From the NCBI GenBank assembly GCA_965222125.1, contig CBDCTC010000006.1:992001-1056000 (forward strand): a stretch of 64,000 nt of DNA. The letters run 5' to 3'. The notes under the pieces are model-generated. The model saw only the letters and a program-made list of their open reading frames with translations. It had not been told where the DNA came from and searched no databases. Made by a program: the position numbers and the translations under genes. Shown in pieces: positions 1 to 8,064 of the stretch. The stretch comes from CAZENU01 sp965222125. Lineage in GTDB: Bacteria > Chloroflexota > Dehalococcoidia > Lucifugimonadales > CAZENU01. The stretch's first letter is position 1; each line of letters opens with the position of its first letter.

Positions 1-274
1 CGATCCGCACCGCGGCCAGCACCAGGACTGCGAGCAGCAGCATGCCGTAGTGCAGGGTGAAGCCGTCGACCGCCAGTGGGGCAGGCCTACCATCCACCGT
101 GACCAGGATGTGGCGTCCCACCGCCTCCAGCGCCGCGTCTGCCAGCAGCCGCCCTGTCACCTCGACCAGCAGCTCGTTGTAGCGGGCGGCGACGGCGATC
201 CACGCGAGCGGGACCAACAGCAGCAGCACCGCCGCCCTGAACGCGAATGTCAGGATGCTAGACGTTCCCAGCAC
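1..274 (-). CDS. exosortase H-associated membrane protein-like (partial)
   Basis: The reading frame runs off the left edge of the window. About 91 residues are visible. A GTG at 274 is a plausible start and overlaps the 3' end of the exosortase gene by 17 bp. The visible part has an N-terminal hydrophobic helix (ILTFAFRAAVLLLLVPLAW), a soluble stretch, then a second helix beginning near LHYGMLLLAVLVLAAV. Small membrane proteins of this layout are encoded directly after exosortase H genes and are thought to assist the sorting enzyme. The assignment rests on position and membrane layout, not on a motif. The start codon is uncertain. Confidence 0.55.
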   Translation of the reverse strand, partial: MLGTSSILTFAFRAAVLLLLVPLAWIAVAARYNELLVEVTGRLLADAALEAVGRHILVTVDGRPAPLAVDGFTLHYGMLLLAVLVLAAVRI

Positions 275-764
275 GGCCCGCCGCTTCGACCCACAGCAGC
301 CACAGCACGACAGCCGACACTATCATCGCCGGCTGCCAGACCAGCAGGTGGGCGAGGCTCAGGTACTCCGGGTAGGCCGAGCCCATCCAGAAGAGGCTCG
401 CAATGCGGACAACGTTCAGGCCCGACAGCGCGAACAGTCCGAGCGCCGCGCCCATGACCTTGGCCCGGACGCTCGACGGGTACGCGGCCACGGCGCCGAT
501 GAACAGCAGCAGCGGCCCGACCGCCGTGCACTCCGCGACGACGACTACCGCGAAGCTGTCCGAGGCAATCGTCGCGCCTTCGACCCAGGTGGGCGTACCA
601 GCCAAGCCCAGCGCCCGGCTCGACGCCTCGGCCGTCCACTCGGAGACTCGCCAGACCCAGCCGCTGCCCAGGTAGCCGTAGTAGAACGCCAGCGCGAGCG
701 CGAGACTGGCCGCCAGGACCAGCCACGATACGCGCGCCGGCCGTCCCGTGTCTCTTTCCAGCAT
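258..764 (-). CDS. xrtH: exosortase/archaeosortase family protein, exosortase H-like
   Basis: Predicted integral-membrane cysteine transpeptidase of 168 aa that would process and anchor secreted proteins bearing a C-terminal sorting tail. All three family catalytic positions are visible: Cys79 in AECTAVGP, Arg120 in NVVRIASL and His139 in LAHLLVW. Hydrophobic segments lie near residues 14-32, 70-95, 104-125 and 143-160. The length matches the short XrtH group rather than the longer EpsH-type exosortases. It overlaps the downstream membrane protein, suggesting a two-gene operon. A TATAAA-like -10 lies about 70 nt upstream of the ATG on the minus strand. No substrate with a sorting tail is encoded in this window. 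Confidence 0.8.
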   Translation of the reverse strand: MLERDTGRPARVSWLVLAASLALALAFYYGYLGSGWVWRVSEWTAEASSRALGLAGTPTWVEGATIASDSFAVVVVAECTAVGPLLLFIGAVAAYPSSVRAKVMGAALGLFALSGLNVVRIASLFWMGSAYPEYLSLAHLLVWQPAMIVSAVVLWLLWVEAAGRAGNV

Positions 765-942
765 GGCACCTGCCGCCGAAGGTGAGACCGGTGTGTATTC
801 CTATCCACGCTCGGCCCCGCGATAGTGCGGTATTTTATACGACAGGGGGTTTCGGCGCTATGTCGGTGTCGCCTCGCAATACCGTCAGTCTCCGATGGAC
901 TGACATAATCATTGAACATATACACGACACATGTCGTCGACC

Positions 943-972
943 TTGACAGGAAGAGGCGTCGCCGAATATGCT
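943..972 (+). promoter_or_regulatory. sigma70-type promoter for the 1053 gene pair
   Basis: TTGACA (943-948), an 18-bp spacer, then TATGCT (967-972). It lies inside an upstream ATG reading frame (912) and so argues that the real start of the following gene is the in-frame GTG at 1053, not the ATG at 912. Confidence 0.5.
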
Positions 973-1052
973 TTCATCTCACCAACGATCAATCGTCAGC
1001 GGCCTACGGCTGTGAAGTTCGTTCTCGCCTCCTAACATTTGGACAGTCAATT

Positions 1053-1400
1053 GTGCGTGCGCCAAAGCGACGGCGGCCGAAAAAACGCGAGATAGGCGTC
1101 CCGCTCGGCACCGATCTTGATGGCTTGGCGGCAATGGTCAAGTACGTGGGGAGCCCGGAGCACAAGGACTTCCCGAGCTTTGCTGGTCAATCCAGGCCGC
1201 GCGGTGACGCTTCGCTTTGCCCGCGTGAGATCAGGGACGTAGCAATCGTCACCGAATGGTTGCGCTCCGCAATTCGTAGAGGCTCTACGGGCGCCCCTTG
1301 GGAAGGAAGCTTCCCACGTTACGTGTGAAATAAGGAAGGAGACACCGTATTCGAGGCCCGGCTTGTGAACCGCAGCGATGGCTCCTACAAGGGCTATCCG
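1053..1400 (+). pseudogene. YVGSPEHKD-type small conserved protein, interrupted by in-frame TGA
   Basis: The frame encodes a basic N-terminus (VRAPKRRRPKK) followed by conserved-looking blocks MVKYVGSPEHKD, PSFAG, PRGDASLCP, WLRSAIRRG, PWEGSFPRYV and then, after one in-frame TGA at 1326-1328, NKEGDTVFEARLVNRSDGSYKGYP. From memory, relatives read FPRYVW at this point, so TGA replaces a Trp codon (TGG to TGA). The second half stays in the same frame, so only one substitution is needed. The function is unknown to me. The gene sits immediately upstream of the ImmA-like gene and probably shares its transcript. It could instead be a deliberately short protein ending at 1328. Confidence 0.6.
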
Positions 1401-1453
1401 CCAAGGGCTATCCGCTCGCCAGGGCCGAGTGGCCTCCCGGAATATAGTGAACA

Positions 1454-2755
1454 ATGCCTGGCATCGATTTCGACTTTGAGTGGCAGGACGGCACGGGGAT
1501 CCAGGGAGCGGAGTTGTCCGCGACCTTTGCGTCGCTGCGAATCCACGTTGGCGGGAGCGCCGTCACCCGCGTACTCGACTCACGCGCGAAGACTGTGCGG
1601 GACTCTGTCTACGTGCCGCTCTATCCTGTCGCGGAATGGCTGGTCGGCAATTGGTGGTTCCTTTCGCACGAGTTCGAGAACCCGGACAAGAAGGGAGACC
1701 CGAACTTCCGTCGCCGCCACGCGTTGGGTACGAACACCGAGGGCTACGCCCTTCCCAATCTGGTGGTCATCCCGACGGGCGCTCGCATCGGCGTCGAATG
1801 GGGTAGTGACGCGTCTCCGTGGACCCGGGTCGAGTTCCTCGATACCGGCCACGATTCGGTCGACACCGACGACTTTCGTCAGGCCTGTGCCGATCTGATA
1901 GACGCCGTGATTAGGCGGCTCGCCGCGTTTGAAGTTCATGACACTTTCCTTGGGGAAGAGTGGGACGCGATCCGTAGTGCAGACGACGCGGAGTCTAGCT
2001 TCTGTGAGACTGCCGCCGGATTGGGCTGGGACCCCTACGACCCGGACGACTCCAGGAGAGACCAGGTTCTCACGCTTGCCGACCGGCTCGGCCCGCTGCT
2101 CGGCGAAGCAGCGCCGGTCATGGGTTCCGAAGACCCTGCGGGAGAGTCTTCCGCCATCGTCTCCGCCCTCGGAGAGGCCAAACGCGGCGGTCTGGAACTC
2201 GAGAGACTCAAGCCCCTGTTCGACACAGCGAAGCCGGGCGAAGGTCATCCCTGGGAGGTCGGCTACGCCTTGGCGCGGCGGGCTCGGAATAGCCTAAGTC
2301 TGGACGGCCAGCCCATTCCCACGGTCACGTCTTTGGCGGTCGCCATCGGAGAAGACCCCGGCTCCCTCGAGCGGGCAATTCGGCCTGCTACTCCCCTGAA
2401 CAGGGTGCGGCTGGTAGACGGAGTCGTCACGGGAGGGGAGCGTGGCGGCGTCTCGTTCGGGCTGAGACGCGCCGGCGAGCACGGCCGGCGGTTCGTCTTC
2501 TGCCGCGCGCTAGGGGAGGCAGTCTACGCCGACGGAGACGCGCTGCTAACCAGAGCCAACACCGCGCGGCAGCAATACAACCGCGCGTTCGCCGCAGAGT
2601 TCCTCGTTCCCTCGTCTGGCTTGCGGCAGAGCATCTCTCGCGCGGTCGTGGACTCCGAAGAGGTCAACGATCTGGCGGAGGAGTTCGGCGTCTCCACGTG
2701 GGTGGTCGAGCGCCAGATCGAAAACCACCGCATCGCCGAGGTCTCACCGGTGTAG
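1454..2755 (+). CDS. ImmA/IrrE-like domain protein lacking the HExxH motif
   Basis: A 433-aa protein. The last ~100 residues resemble the ImmA/IrrE metallopeptidase fold: the family's NxFAaElLvP block is present as NRAFAAEFLVPSSGLRQ, followed by LAEEFGVSTWVVERQIENH. The expected zinc motif HExxH is replaced by RALGE within RRFVFCRALGEAVYAD (about residues 345-360), so peptidase activity is doubtful. The N-terminal 300 residues contain aromatic-rich text (VAEWLVGNWWFLSHEF) and are not a recognised domain. ImmA-type proteins usually relieve repressors or act in stress and toxin modules. It follows the interrupted small gene closely, suggesting one operon. A regulatory or antitoxin-like role is inference. 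Confidence 0.6.
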   Translation: MPGIDFDFEWQDGTGIQGAELSATFASLRIHVGGSAVTRVLDSRAKTVRDSVYVPLYPVAEWLVGNWWFLSHEFENPDKKGDPNFRRRHALGTNTEGYALPNLVVIPTGARIGVEWGSDASPWTRVEFLDTGHDSVDTDDFRQACADLIDAVIRRLAAFEVHDTFLGEEWDAIRSADDAESSFCETAAGLGWDPYDPDDSRRDQVLTLADRLGPLLGEAAPVMGSEDPAGESSAIVSALGEAKRGGLELERLKPLFDTAKPGEGHPWEVGYALARRARNSLSLDGQPIPTVTSLAVAIGEDPGSLERAIRPATPLNRVRLVDGVVTGGERGGVSFGLRRAGEHGRRFVFCRALGEAVYADGDALLTRANTARQQYNRAFAAEFLVPSSGLRQSISRAVVDSEEVNDLAEEFGVSTWVVERQIENHRIAEVSPV

Positions 2756-2818
2756 ACGCCGCGCCCCTGCCCTGACCTGGTTGTCTCCTCTCCCCGCGTG
2801 TTCGGCTATCGCCGGTAC

Positions 2819-2848
2819 TTGATGGCGCGCGGCCCGGTAGCCCATAAT
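2819..2848 (+). promoter_or_regulatory. promoter for alaS-ruvX
   Basis: TTGATG (2819-2824), 18-bp spacer, CATAAT (2843-2848). Transcription would start near 2855, which excludes the in-frame TTG at 2851 and supports the ATG at 2881. Confidence 0.5.
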
Positions 2849-2880
2849 CGTTGCACCCCACTGAATCGAGACGAGGTACT

Positions 2881-5541
2881 ATGCCGCCCACCTCCAGCGA
2901 CGAAATACGCGAGGCGTTCCTGCGCTTCTTCGAGTCCAAGGACCACCTGCGGGTCGCCAGCTCCTCGCTGATCCCCGTCGGCGATCCGACGCTGCTGCTG
3001 ACGAACGCCGGTATGGTGCAGTTCAAGCCGTACTTCAGCGGCGAGTCGGAGCCGCCGAACAGGCGCCTCACGTCGGCGCAGAAGTCGTTCAGGGTCGTCG
3101 ACATCGAAGAGGTGGGCGACGCGACTCACGTCACGATGTTCGAGATGCTCGGCAACTTCAGCATAGGCGACTACTTCAAGGAGGGCGCCGTCGAGTACGC
3201 GCTGGAGTGCCTCGACACGGTGATGGGGCTGCCCAAGGAGCGCTTCGCCGCGACCGTCCACCACACCGACGACGAGGCATACGACATCTGGCGCAGCGTC
3301 GGCATACCCGACGAGCTGATCTACAGGTTCGGGGACGAGGACAACTGGTGGGGCCCGCCGATCCACGGCGCCGAGGGCCCGTGCGGTCCCTGCTCCGAGC
3401 TCCACTACGACCGGGGGCAAGAGCGCGGGTGCGGCCAGGACGACTGCGGCCCGAACTGCGGCAATATGATGTCGCCGGGAGAGACGTGCGACCGGTACGT
3501 GGAGCTGTGGAACCTGGTCTTCATGCAGTTCTACCACCACCCGGACGGTAGTCGCGACCGCCTGCCCGCCACGGGAATCGACACCGGTATGGGGTTCGAG
3601 CGGCTGGTAACGGTGCTGCAGGGCGTTGACACGGTCTACGAGACCGACCTGTTCAAGCCGTTGGTCGCGAAGGTCGAGGAAATAAGCGGGGCCGCCTACG
3701 GCTCCGACCCCGCGGTCACCAAGGCGATCTGCGTGGTCGCTGAGCACGGCAAGAGCGCCGCGTTCCTGCTCGCGGACGGCGTCGCGCCCGGCAACGAGGG
3801 CCGCGGATACGTGCTCCGGCGTATCGTCCGGCGGGCCATCAGACACGGCAGGCGGCTCGGGCTCGAAGACCCGTTCCTCGGGGAAGTCGCCCGCGCCGCA
3901 GCCGACCTCATGGGCGGCGCCTACCCTGAGCTCCGCAACAACCTGGAATTCGTGCTCACCTCACTGCGTCTGGAAGAGGAGAAATTCCAACAGGCGTACG
4001 AGAACGGCTACGCGGCGCTGACCGAGGCGCTGAAGGCCGGCGACCTGCCCGGCGAAACGGTCTTCCGCCTCTGGGACACATACGGGTTCCCGGTCGAGAT
4101 GACCCAGGAGATCGCCGAGGAGGCCGGTGTCGCGGTCGACATGGAGGGCTTCCGTAGTGAGATGGAGGCGCAGCGGCAGCGCGCCAGGGCGTCTGCCCAG
4201 TTTGGCGCCGATCGGGCGAAGGTCCGTCTCTACGAGGGCCTCGGAGTCGGCGGCGCCAGGTTCCTCGGATACGAGCGGCTGACGTCGACCAGCGTGGTCG
4301 TCGGGATGGTCTCCGGCAATCGAGTCGTCACCGAGGCGGCGCAGGGCGACGAGGTGGAGCTGGCCCTGATGGAGACGCCCTTCTACTCGGAGGGCGGCGG
4401 ACAGGTGGGCGACGCGGGCGACGTCGTGGGGCCCGATGGCAAGCTGGAGGTGACCGACACCCGGGAAGTGCTGCCGGGGCTGACGATGCACTTCGGCACG
4501 GTCGTAGACGGGAAGGTGTCGCTGGGCGAAAGCGTCGACGCCTACGTGGACCCCGTGCGGCGGCAGGACACCGCGCGCAACCATACGGCGACGCACATGC
4601 TCCACGCCGCGCTGCGGCAGGTGCTGGGCCCCCACGTCCGACAGGCCGGGTCGCTCGTGGCGCCCGACCGGCTCCGGTTCGACTTCAGCCACGTCGAGGC
4701 GATGTCCGCGGAGGAGATAGAGTCGGTCGAGTGGCTGGTCAACGAGAAGATCCGCGAGAACGTGGGCGTCCACCACAGCGAGGACTCCTACCGCGCGGCG
4801 ATCGACCGCGGCGCGCTGGCCTTCTTCGGAGACAAGTACGACGACACGGTACGGCTGGTCGAGATCGCCAACGGCGCGACCTTCAGCTTGGAGGTGTGCG
4901 GCGGCACCCACGTTCACAGGACCGGCGAGCTCGGCGCCGTCTACGTGATGAGCGAGTCGAGCATCGGGTCCGGGATGCGGCGCATAGAGGCCGTGAGCGG
5001 CAGGGGCGCGGAGCGCACCGTCCGTCGCCGGCTCAACGCCGGCGACGCGGCCGCGGCGGCCCTCAGGACGAACGTCGACGAGCTCGGCGACCGAATCGAG
5101 GGGCTGCTCCGGGAGCTCGACGAGGCCCGGCGCGCCCGCGAGCTCGCGGACAGGCGGCTCGCGGCCTCGGCGGCCGAGGGGCTGCTCGACCTGAAGCAGG
5201 ACGTAGACGGCGTGGCGCTGGTGGCCGCGAGAGTCTCGGCCGCGCAGGTAGACGCGCTCAGGGACATGGGCGACTGGCTGCGCGACAAGCTGGGCAGCGG
5301 AGTGGTCGTGCTGGGCTCTGTCGTGGAGAACAGGCCGCTGCTCATCGCCATGGTGACGACGGACCTCGTGGCGGACGGCGTGGACGCCTCTAAGATCGCC
5401 CGCGGCGCTGCGAAGGCCATCGGCGGAGGCGGAGGCGGGCGGCCGGACGTGGCGCAGGCGGGGGGCCGCAACGCCGACGGGCTGGACGAGGCGCTGCGCC
5501 TGGTCCCCGGCCTGTTACGGCGCGGAGACGGCGCCGCTTGA
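2881..5541 (+). CDS. alaS: alanine--tRNA ligase
   Basis: Charges tRNA-Ala and hydrolyses mischarged Ser/Gly-tRNA-Ala in the cytoplasm. The 886-aa product carries the full domain order: class II catalytic domain (EIREAFLRFFESKDHLRV, then LLTNAGMVQFKPYF), an editing domain with HTATHMLH near residue 575 and CGGTHVHRTGELG near residue 675, and a C-terminal DHHA1 domain ending in GGGGGGRPDVAQAGG. The ATG at 2881 is preferred over an in-frame TTG at 2851 because it has a GAGG sequence upstream and matches the usual short N-terminus. The stop overlaps the ruvX start by 4 bp (TTGA), so the two are translationally coupled. Confidence 0.97.
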   Translation: MPPTSSDEIREAFLRFFESKDHLRVASSSLIPVGDPTLLLTNAGMVQFKPYFSGESEPPNRRLTSAQKSFRVVDIEEVGDATHVTMFEMLGNFSIGDYFKEGAVEYALECLDTVMGLPKERFAATVHHTDDEAYDIWRSVGIPDELIYRFGDEDNWWGPPIHGAEGPCGPCSELHYDRGQERGCGQDDCGPNCGNMMSPGETCDRYVELWNLVFMQFYHHPDGSRDRLPATGIDTGMGFERLVTVLQGVDTVYETDLFKPLVAKVEEISGAAYGSDPAVTKAICVVAEHGKSAAFLLADGVAPGNEGRGYVLRRIVRRAIRHGRRLGLEDPFLGEVARAAADLMGGAYPELRNNLEFVLTSLRLEEEKFQQAYENGYAALTEALKAGDLPGETVFRLWDTYGFPVEMTQEIAEEAGVAVDMEGFRSEMEAQRQRARASAQFGADRAKVRLYEGLGVGGARFLGYERLTSTSVVVGMVSGNRVVTEAAQGDEVELALMETPFYSEGGGQVGDAGDVVGPDGKLEVTDTREVLPGLTMHFGTVVDGKVSLGESVDAYVDPVRRQDTARNHTATHMLHAALRQVLGPHVRQAGSLVAPDRLRFDFSHVEAMSAEEIESVEWLVNEKIRENVGVHHSEDSYRAAIDRGALAFFGDKYDDTVRLVEIANGATFSLEVCGGTHVHRTGELGAVYVMSESSIGSGMRRIEAVSGRGAERTVRRRLNAGDAAAAALRTNVDELGDRIEGLLRELDEARRARELADRRLAASAAEGLLDLKQDVDGVALVAARVSAAQVDALRDMGDWLRDKLGSGVVVLGSVVENRPLLIAMVTTDLVADGVDASKIARGAAKAIGGGGGGRPDVAQAGGRNADGLDEALRLVPGLLRRGDGAA

Positions 5542-5972
5542 GGCGGCTCGCTCTCGACGTCGGAGACAGGCGCATCGGCGTGGCGATCAGCGACTCCCTT
5601 GGGATGCTGGCGTCGCCGCTGACCACGATCCGGAGGCGGTCCGAGGAGCGCGACGTCCTGGCCGTGCTCGACCTGGCCGCCGAGCACGACGTGGGCGAGA
5701 TCGTCGTGGGAATGCCGTTCTCGTTGTCCGGCGAGAGAGGACCCCAAGCCCGGCAGGTGGAGCGGTTCAGGGATGCGCTCGCGGCACGGGCAGGCGTGGT
5801 CGTCACGGAACAGGACGAGCGGTACTCCACCGCGGAGGCCGAACGCCTGCTGAGGGCGACGGGAGCCAGGCCGTCGGAGGACCGGGCCCGCGTCGACGCC
5901 GCCGCGGCCGCCGTGATCCTGCAGGCCTATCTGGACGCGGGCAGGGCTCAAGACCCGGGCGCCGCGCCGTAG
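5538..5972 (+). CDS. ruvX: putative pre-16S rRNA nuclease / Holliday junction resolvase-like protein
   Basis: A 144-aa YqgF/RuvX-family protein with an RNase H-like fold, implicated in 16S rRNA 5'-end maturation. Visible family signatures are LALDVGDRRIGVAISD at the N-terminus with the first catalytic Asp, VVGMPFSLSGERGPQA, TEQDERYSTAEAERLL with the second acidic site, and the C-terminal DAAAAAVILQAYLD with the third. It starts at TTG overlapping the alaS stop. The alaS-ruvX pairing is common in bacteria. The downstream gene is convergent. Confidence 0.93.
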   Translation: MRRLALDVGDRRIGVAISDSLGMLASPLTTIRRRSEERDVLAVLDLAAEHDVGEIVVGMPFSLSGERGPQARQVERFRDALAARAGVVVTEQDERYSTAEAERLLRATGARPSEDRARVDAAAAAVILQAYLDAGRAQDPGAAP

Positions 5973-6037
5973 TTCGCCCGTCTACCGGCGCCGTGCGCGG
6001 CCCTATCGAGACCCAACGGTATTCGGCGGGGTGTGGC

Positions 6038-6751
6038 CTACTCCTCTACCCTGCTCCACTCGCCGCACCCGATGGACTTGAAAGCCACGTCGCCGGTCTT
6101 GATCCGGACGTGGACAGGGTCCGCCGAGGTCTGGTTGACGATGATTTCGCTACGCTCGCCGCTGAGACCGCTGAGTCTGGCCCAGTAGCATCCGGGAACG
6201 CCCAGGCTCGGCACCGGAGGTATCGTCCGATAGAGGCCGGGCTTGATGTCGGGGCCAACGCGCCACGTCCCATCGAGGAACTTGTCGTTGGCGGGTACGG
6301 CCCAGCCGACCGACATGAACGCCTGGCTTGCCTTGCCGGGCGGCCCGGTTTCACCCTGGTCGCCCTTGGGTCCGACCTCGCCCTGCGGCCCCGTGGGCCC
6401 CAGCGGCCCTACCTGACCGCGTAGGCCCCGCTCTCCATCCGGCCCTCGTTCCCCGGCCGGGCCCTGATTCCCACGCGGCCCCGGCAACCCCGGCACGCCG
6501 GGCAGTCCGGCCGGTCCGGCCAACCCGATCTCGCCCTGCGGCCCTGACGGCCCCTGCGGGCCGACGCCACCCCTTGGCCCCGGGGGGCCGGCTTCACCCT
6601 GCGGCCCAGCGGGGCCGGCGTCGCCCTTTGGCCCCGTAGCCGCGCTCTCCTGAACTATCTGCTTGACATCGTCCTCGGTAAGACCGCCGGAACAAGCCAG
6701 ACCGGTCGCTATGAGTAACAGGACAATCGACCAAACGAAACCGTTTCTCAC
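6038..6751 (-). CDS. collagen-like secreted protein, probable lipoprotein
   Basis: A GTG start at 6751 is chosen because an AGGGGGAG ribosome site precedes it and a signal peptide begins there. The 237-aa product has a basic-hydrophobic leader (RNGFVWSIVLLLIATGLAC) ending at a Cys that could be lipidated, although the lipobox is not canonical. After a short linker come 34 uninterrupted Gly-X-Y triplets rich in Pro, Glu, Lys and Arg, as in triple-helix stalks. The last ~90 residues form a compact domain with DGTWRVGPDIKPGLYR, GCYWARLSGLSGE and AFKSIGCGEW, a pattern seen in other bacterial secreted proteins. It is likely a trimeric surface stalk with a globular tip. The ligand is unknown. Confidence 0.8.
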   Translation of the reverse strand: MRNGFVWSIVLLLIATGLACSGGLTEDDVKQIVQESAATGPKGDAGPAGPQGEAGPPGPRGGVGPQGPSGPQGEIGLAGPAGLPGVPGLPGPRGNQGPAGERGPDGERGLRGQVGPLGPTGPQGEVGPKGDQGETGPPGKASQAFMSVGWAVPANDKFLDGTWRVGPDIKPGLYRTIPPVPSLGVPGCYWARLSGLSGERSEIIVNQTSADPVHVRIKTGDVAFKSIGCGEWSRVEE

Positions 6752-7090
6752 TGGACTCCCCCTGTCCGCAGGGTATTTCGGCTCTCGGCAGGTACGCTTG
6801 CATGAGGACGCAGGGCCTCTCCGCAAAACATACAATCCACCAGCGGCCCGTACCTGTACAGTATACCCGTACCGCCGTGTGAAGAATTCACGCCCAAAGG
6901 TCTGCAAATCGGCAAAAATGCGCCCGAAGGGCGCGTCGCCGGCGTGCGGGCCTGGTGTCCCGACTCTGAAGTTCGTTGTAGAAGCAAGATGGGCATGTTC
7001 GTAGCCGTCACCCTCACCCTGGCCCACTCCCGTTAACAGAGAGGATTCCCTGCTCGGCGGACTGACGCGGCGAATCTCCGATTCAGGACA
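6752..7090. other. intergenic region between SDR and collagen-like genes
   Basis: No gene recognised. It holds a strong minus-strand terminator (6914-6934) for the SDR gene and a TATACT -10-like element on the minus strand (6860-6865) about 110 nt before the collagen-like GTG. Confidence 0.6.
6914..6934 (-). terminator. intrinsic terminator of the SDR gene
   Basis: On the minus strand a GCGCCC/GGGCGC stem closes a cTTCGg tetraloop and is followed by ATTTTTG. It lies about 157 nt beyond the SDR stop codon and ahead of the collagen-like gene. Confidence 0.75.
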
Positions 7091-7906
7091 TCAGGGCGTG
7101 TCGCGCAGCCGGTCGTAGGTCATGGGCGACATCGCGGCGATGCCGCCGTCGACCGGCAGGACGACTCCGGTCACCCATCGGGCGTCGTCGCTGGCGAGGT
7201 ACACGGCCGCCCACCCGATGTCCCAGCCCGTGCCCTCCATCTTGAGCATCGCGGCCGCGGCGCGGCGCTCCCGCAGTCCCTCGGTCATCGAGTTCGCGAC
7301 CAGCGGCGTGTAGACGAGCCCGGGCGCGATGCAGTTCACGCGGATGTTGTCGGCGCCGTGGTCGGCGGCCATCGATATCGTCAGGCCGATCACGGCCGAC
7401 TTTGACGCCGTATACGGCGTCGTCCCGTGGGCCCGAAGGCCGGCGATGGACGACGTCGTGATGATCGAACCGCCGCCTCCGCGGACCATCTCCGGGATGG
7501 CGTGCTTGGAAGCCAGCATGATGCTCTTCACGTTGACCGCCATGACCAGGTCCCAGTCGTCCTCCGAAACCTCGACGACCGTCTGCCTCTTGGGGATGCC
7601 GACGTTGTTGTCGAGGATGTCGAGCCTGCCGTAGCGCTCGACGGCGGCGGCGGCCATGGCGCGGCAGTCGTCGTCGCTGGTCACGTCCGCGGCAAGCACC
7701 GACGCCTCGCCGCCCTCTGCCTCGATCATCTCCAGCGTCTCCTCGGCGCGCTCGACGACCGCGTCTACAAGCAGCACCCTGGCGCCCTCGCGTGCGAACA
7801 ACACGGCGGTGGCCTTGCCGTTGCCGACGCCGGGCCCACGGGACCCCGCCCCGGTGACGATGGCGACCTTACCGTCGAGCCTGGGCCTTCGTTCTGCTCG
7901 CGCCAT
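7091..7906 (-). CDS. SDR family NAD(P)-dependent oxidoreductase
   Basis: A classical short-chain dehydrogenase of 271 aa from the ATG at 7906, which has a GGAG ribosome site 8 nt upstream. Longer in-frame extensions lack the family start. It shows the nucleotide-binding motif TGAGSRGPGVGNG, whose glycine loop is longer than the usual TGxxxGIG, then DNNVG, and the catalytic Ser...YTASK around SSIAGLRAHGTTPYTASKSA. The C-terminus WVTGVVLPVDGG is typical. It would reduce or oxidise a small alcohol or ketone; the substrate is unknown. It is divergent from the amidase gene and ends at its own terminator. Confidence 0.92.
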   Translation of the reverse strand: MARAERRPRLDGKVAIVTGAGSRGPGVGNGKATAVLFAREGARVLLVDAVVERAEETLEMIEAEGGEASVLAADVTSDDDCRAMAAAAVERYGRLDILDNNVGIPKRQTVVEVSEDDWDLVMAVNVKSIMLASKHAIPEMVRGGGGSIITTSSIAGLRAHGTTPYTASKSAVIGLTISMAADHGADNIRVNCIAPGLVYTPLVANSMTEGLRERRAAAAMLKMEGTGWDIGWAAVYLASDDARWVTGVVLPVDGGIAAMSPMTYDRLRDTP

Positions 7907-7991
7907 TGGTGCGCTCCGATGCCGTTGGTTGGACGTATCCCCACAACGATACACGGCCCCGGCAAGTCCTGGGAAGCCGGCGGGCATCGCG

Positions 7992-8020
7992 TTGACACCC
8001 GTCACACCCTGAAATACATT
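7992..8020 (+). promoter_or_regulatory. promoter for the amidase gene
   Basis: TTGACA (7992-7997), a 17-bp spacer, TACATT (8015-8020), 45 nt before the amidase ATG, in the divergent gap with the SDR gene. Confidence 0.6.
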
Positions 8021-8064
8021 ACCGTCGATCCTGGGCAGCCGCACTGCGGCATGGAGGTCCGATC

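Noticed and set aside
912..1052. ATG at 912 as the start of the small gene
   Set aside because: A TTGACA-18-TATGCT promoter lies inside this extension, and the translated part does not resemble the conserved core, so GTG 1053 is preferred.
1326..1328. TGA read as Trp by an alternative genetic code or as selenocysteine
   Set aside because: TGA is an ordinary stop elsewhere in the window (for example alaS and hsdS), and no SECIS-like context was apparent. A point mutation is simpler.
2851..2880. TTG at 2851 as alaS start
   Set aside because: It falls at or before the predicted transcription start and adds residues not typical of the alaS N-terminus.
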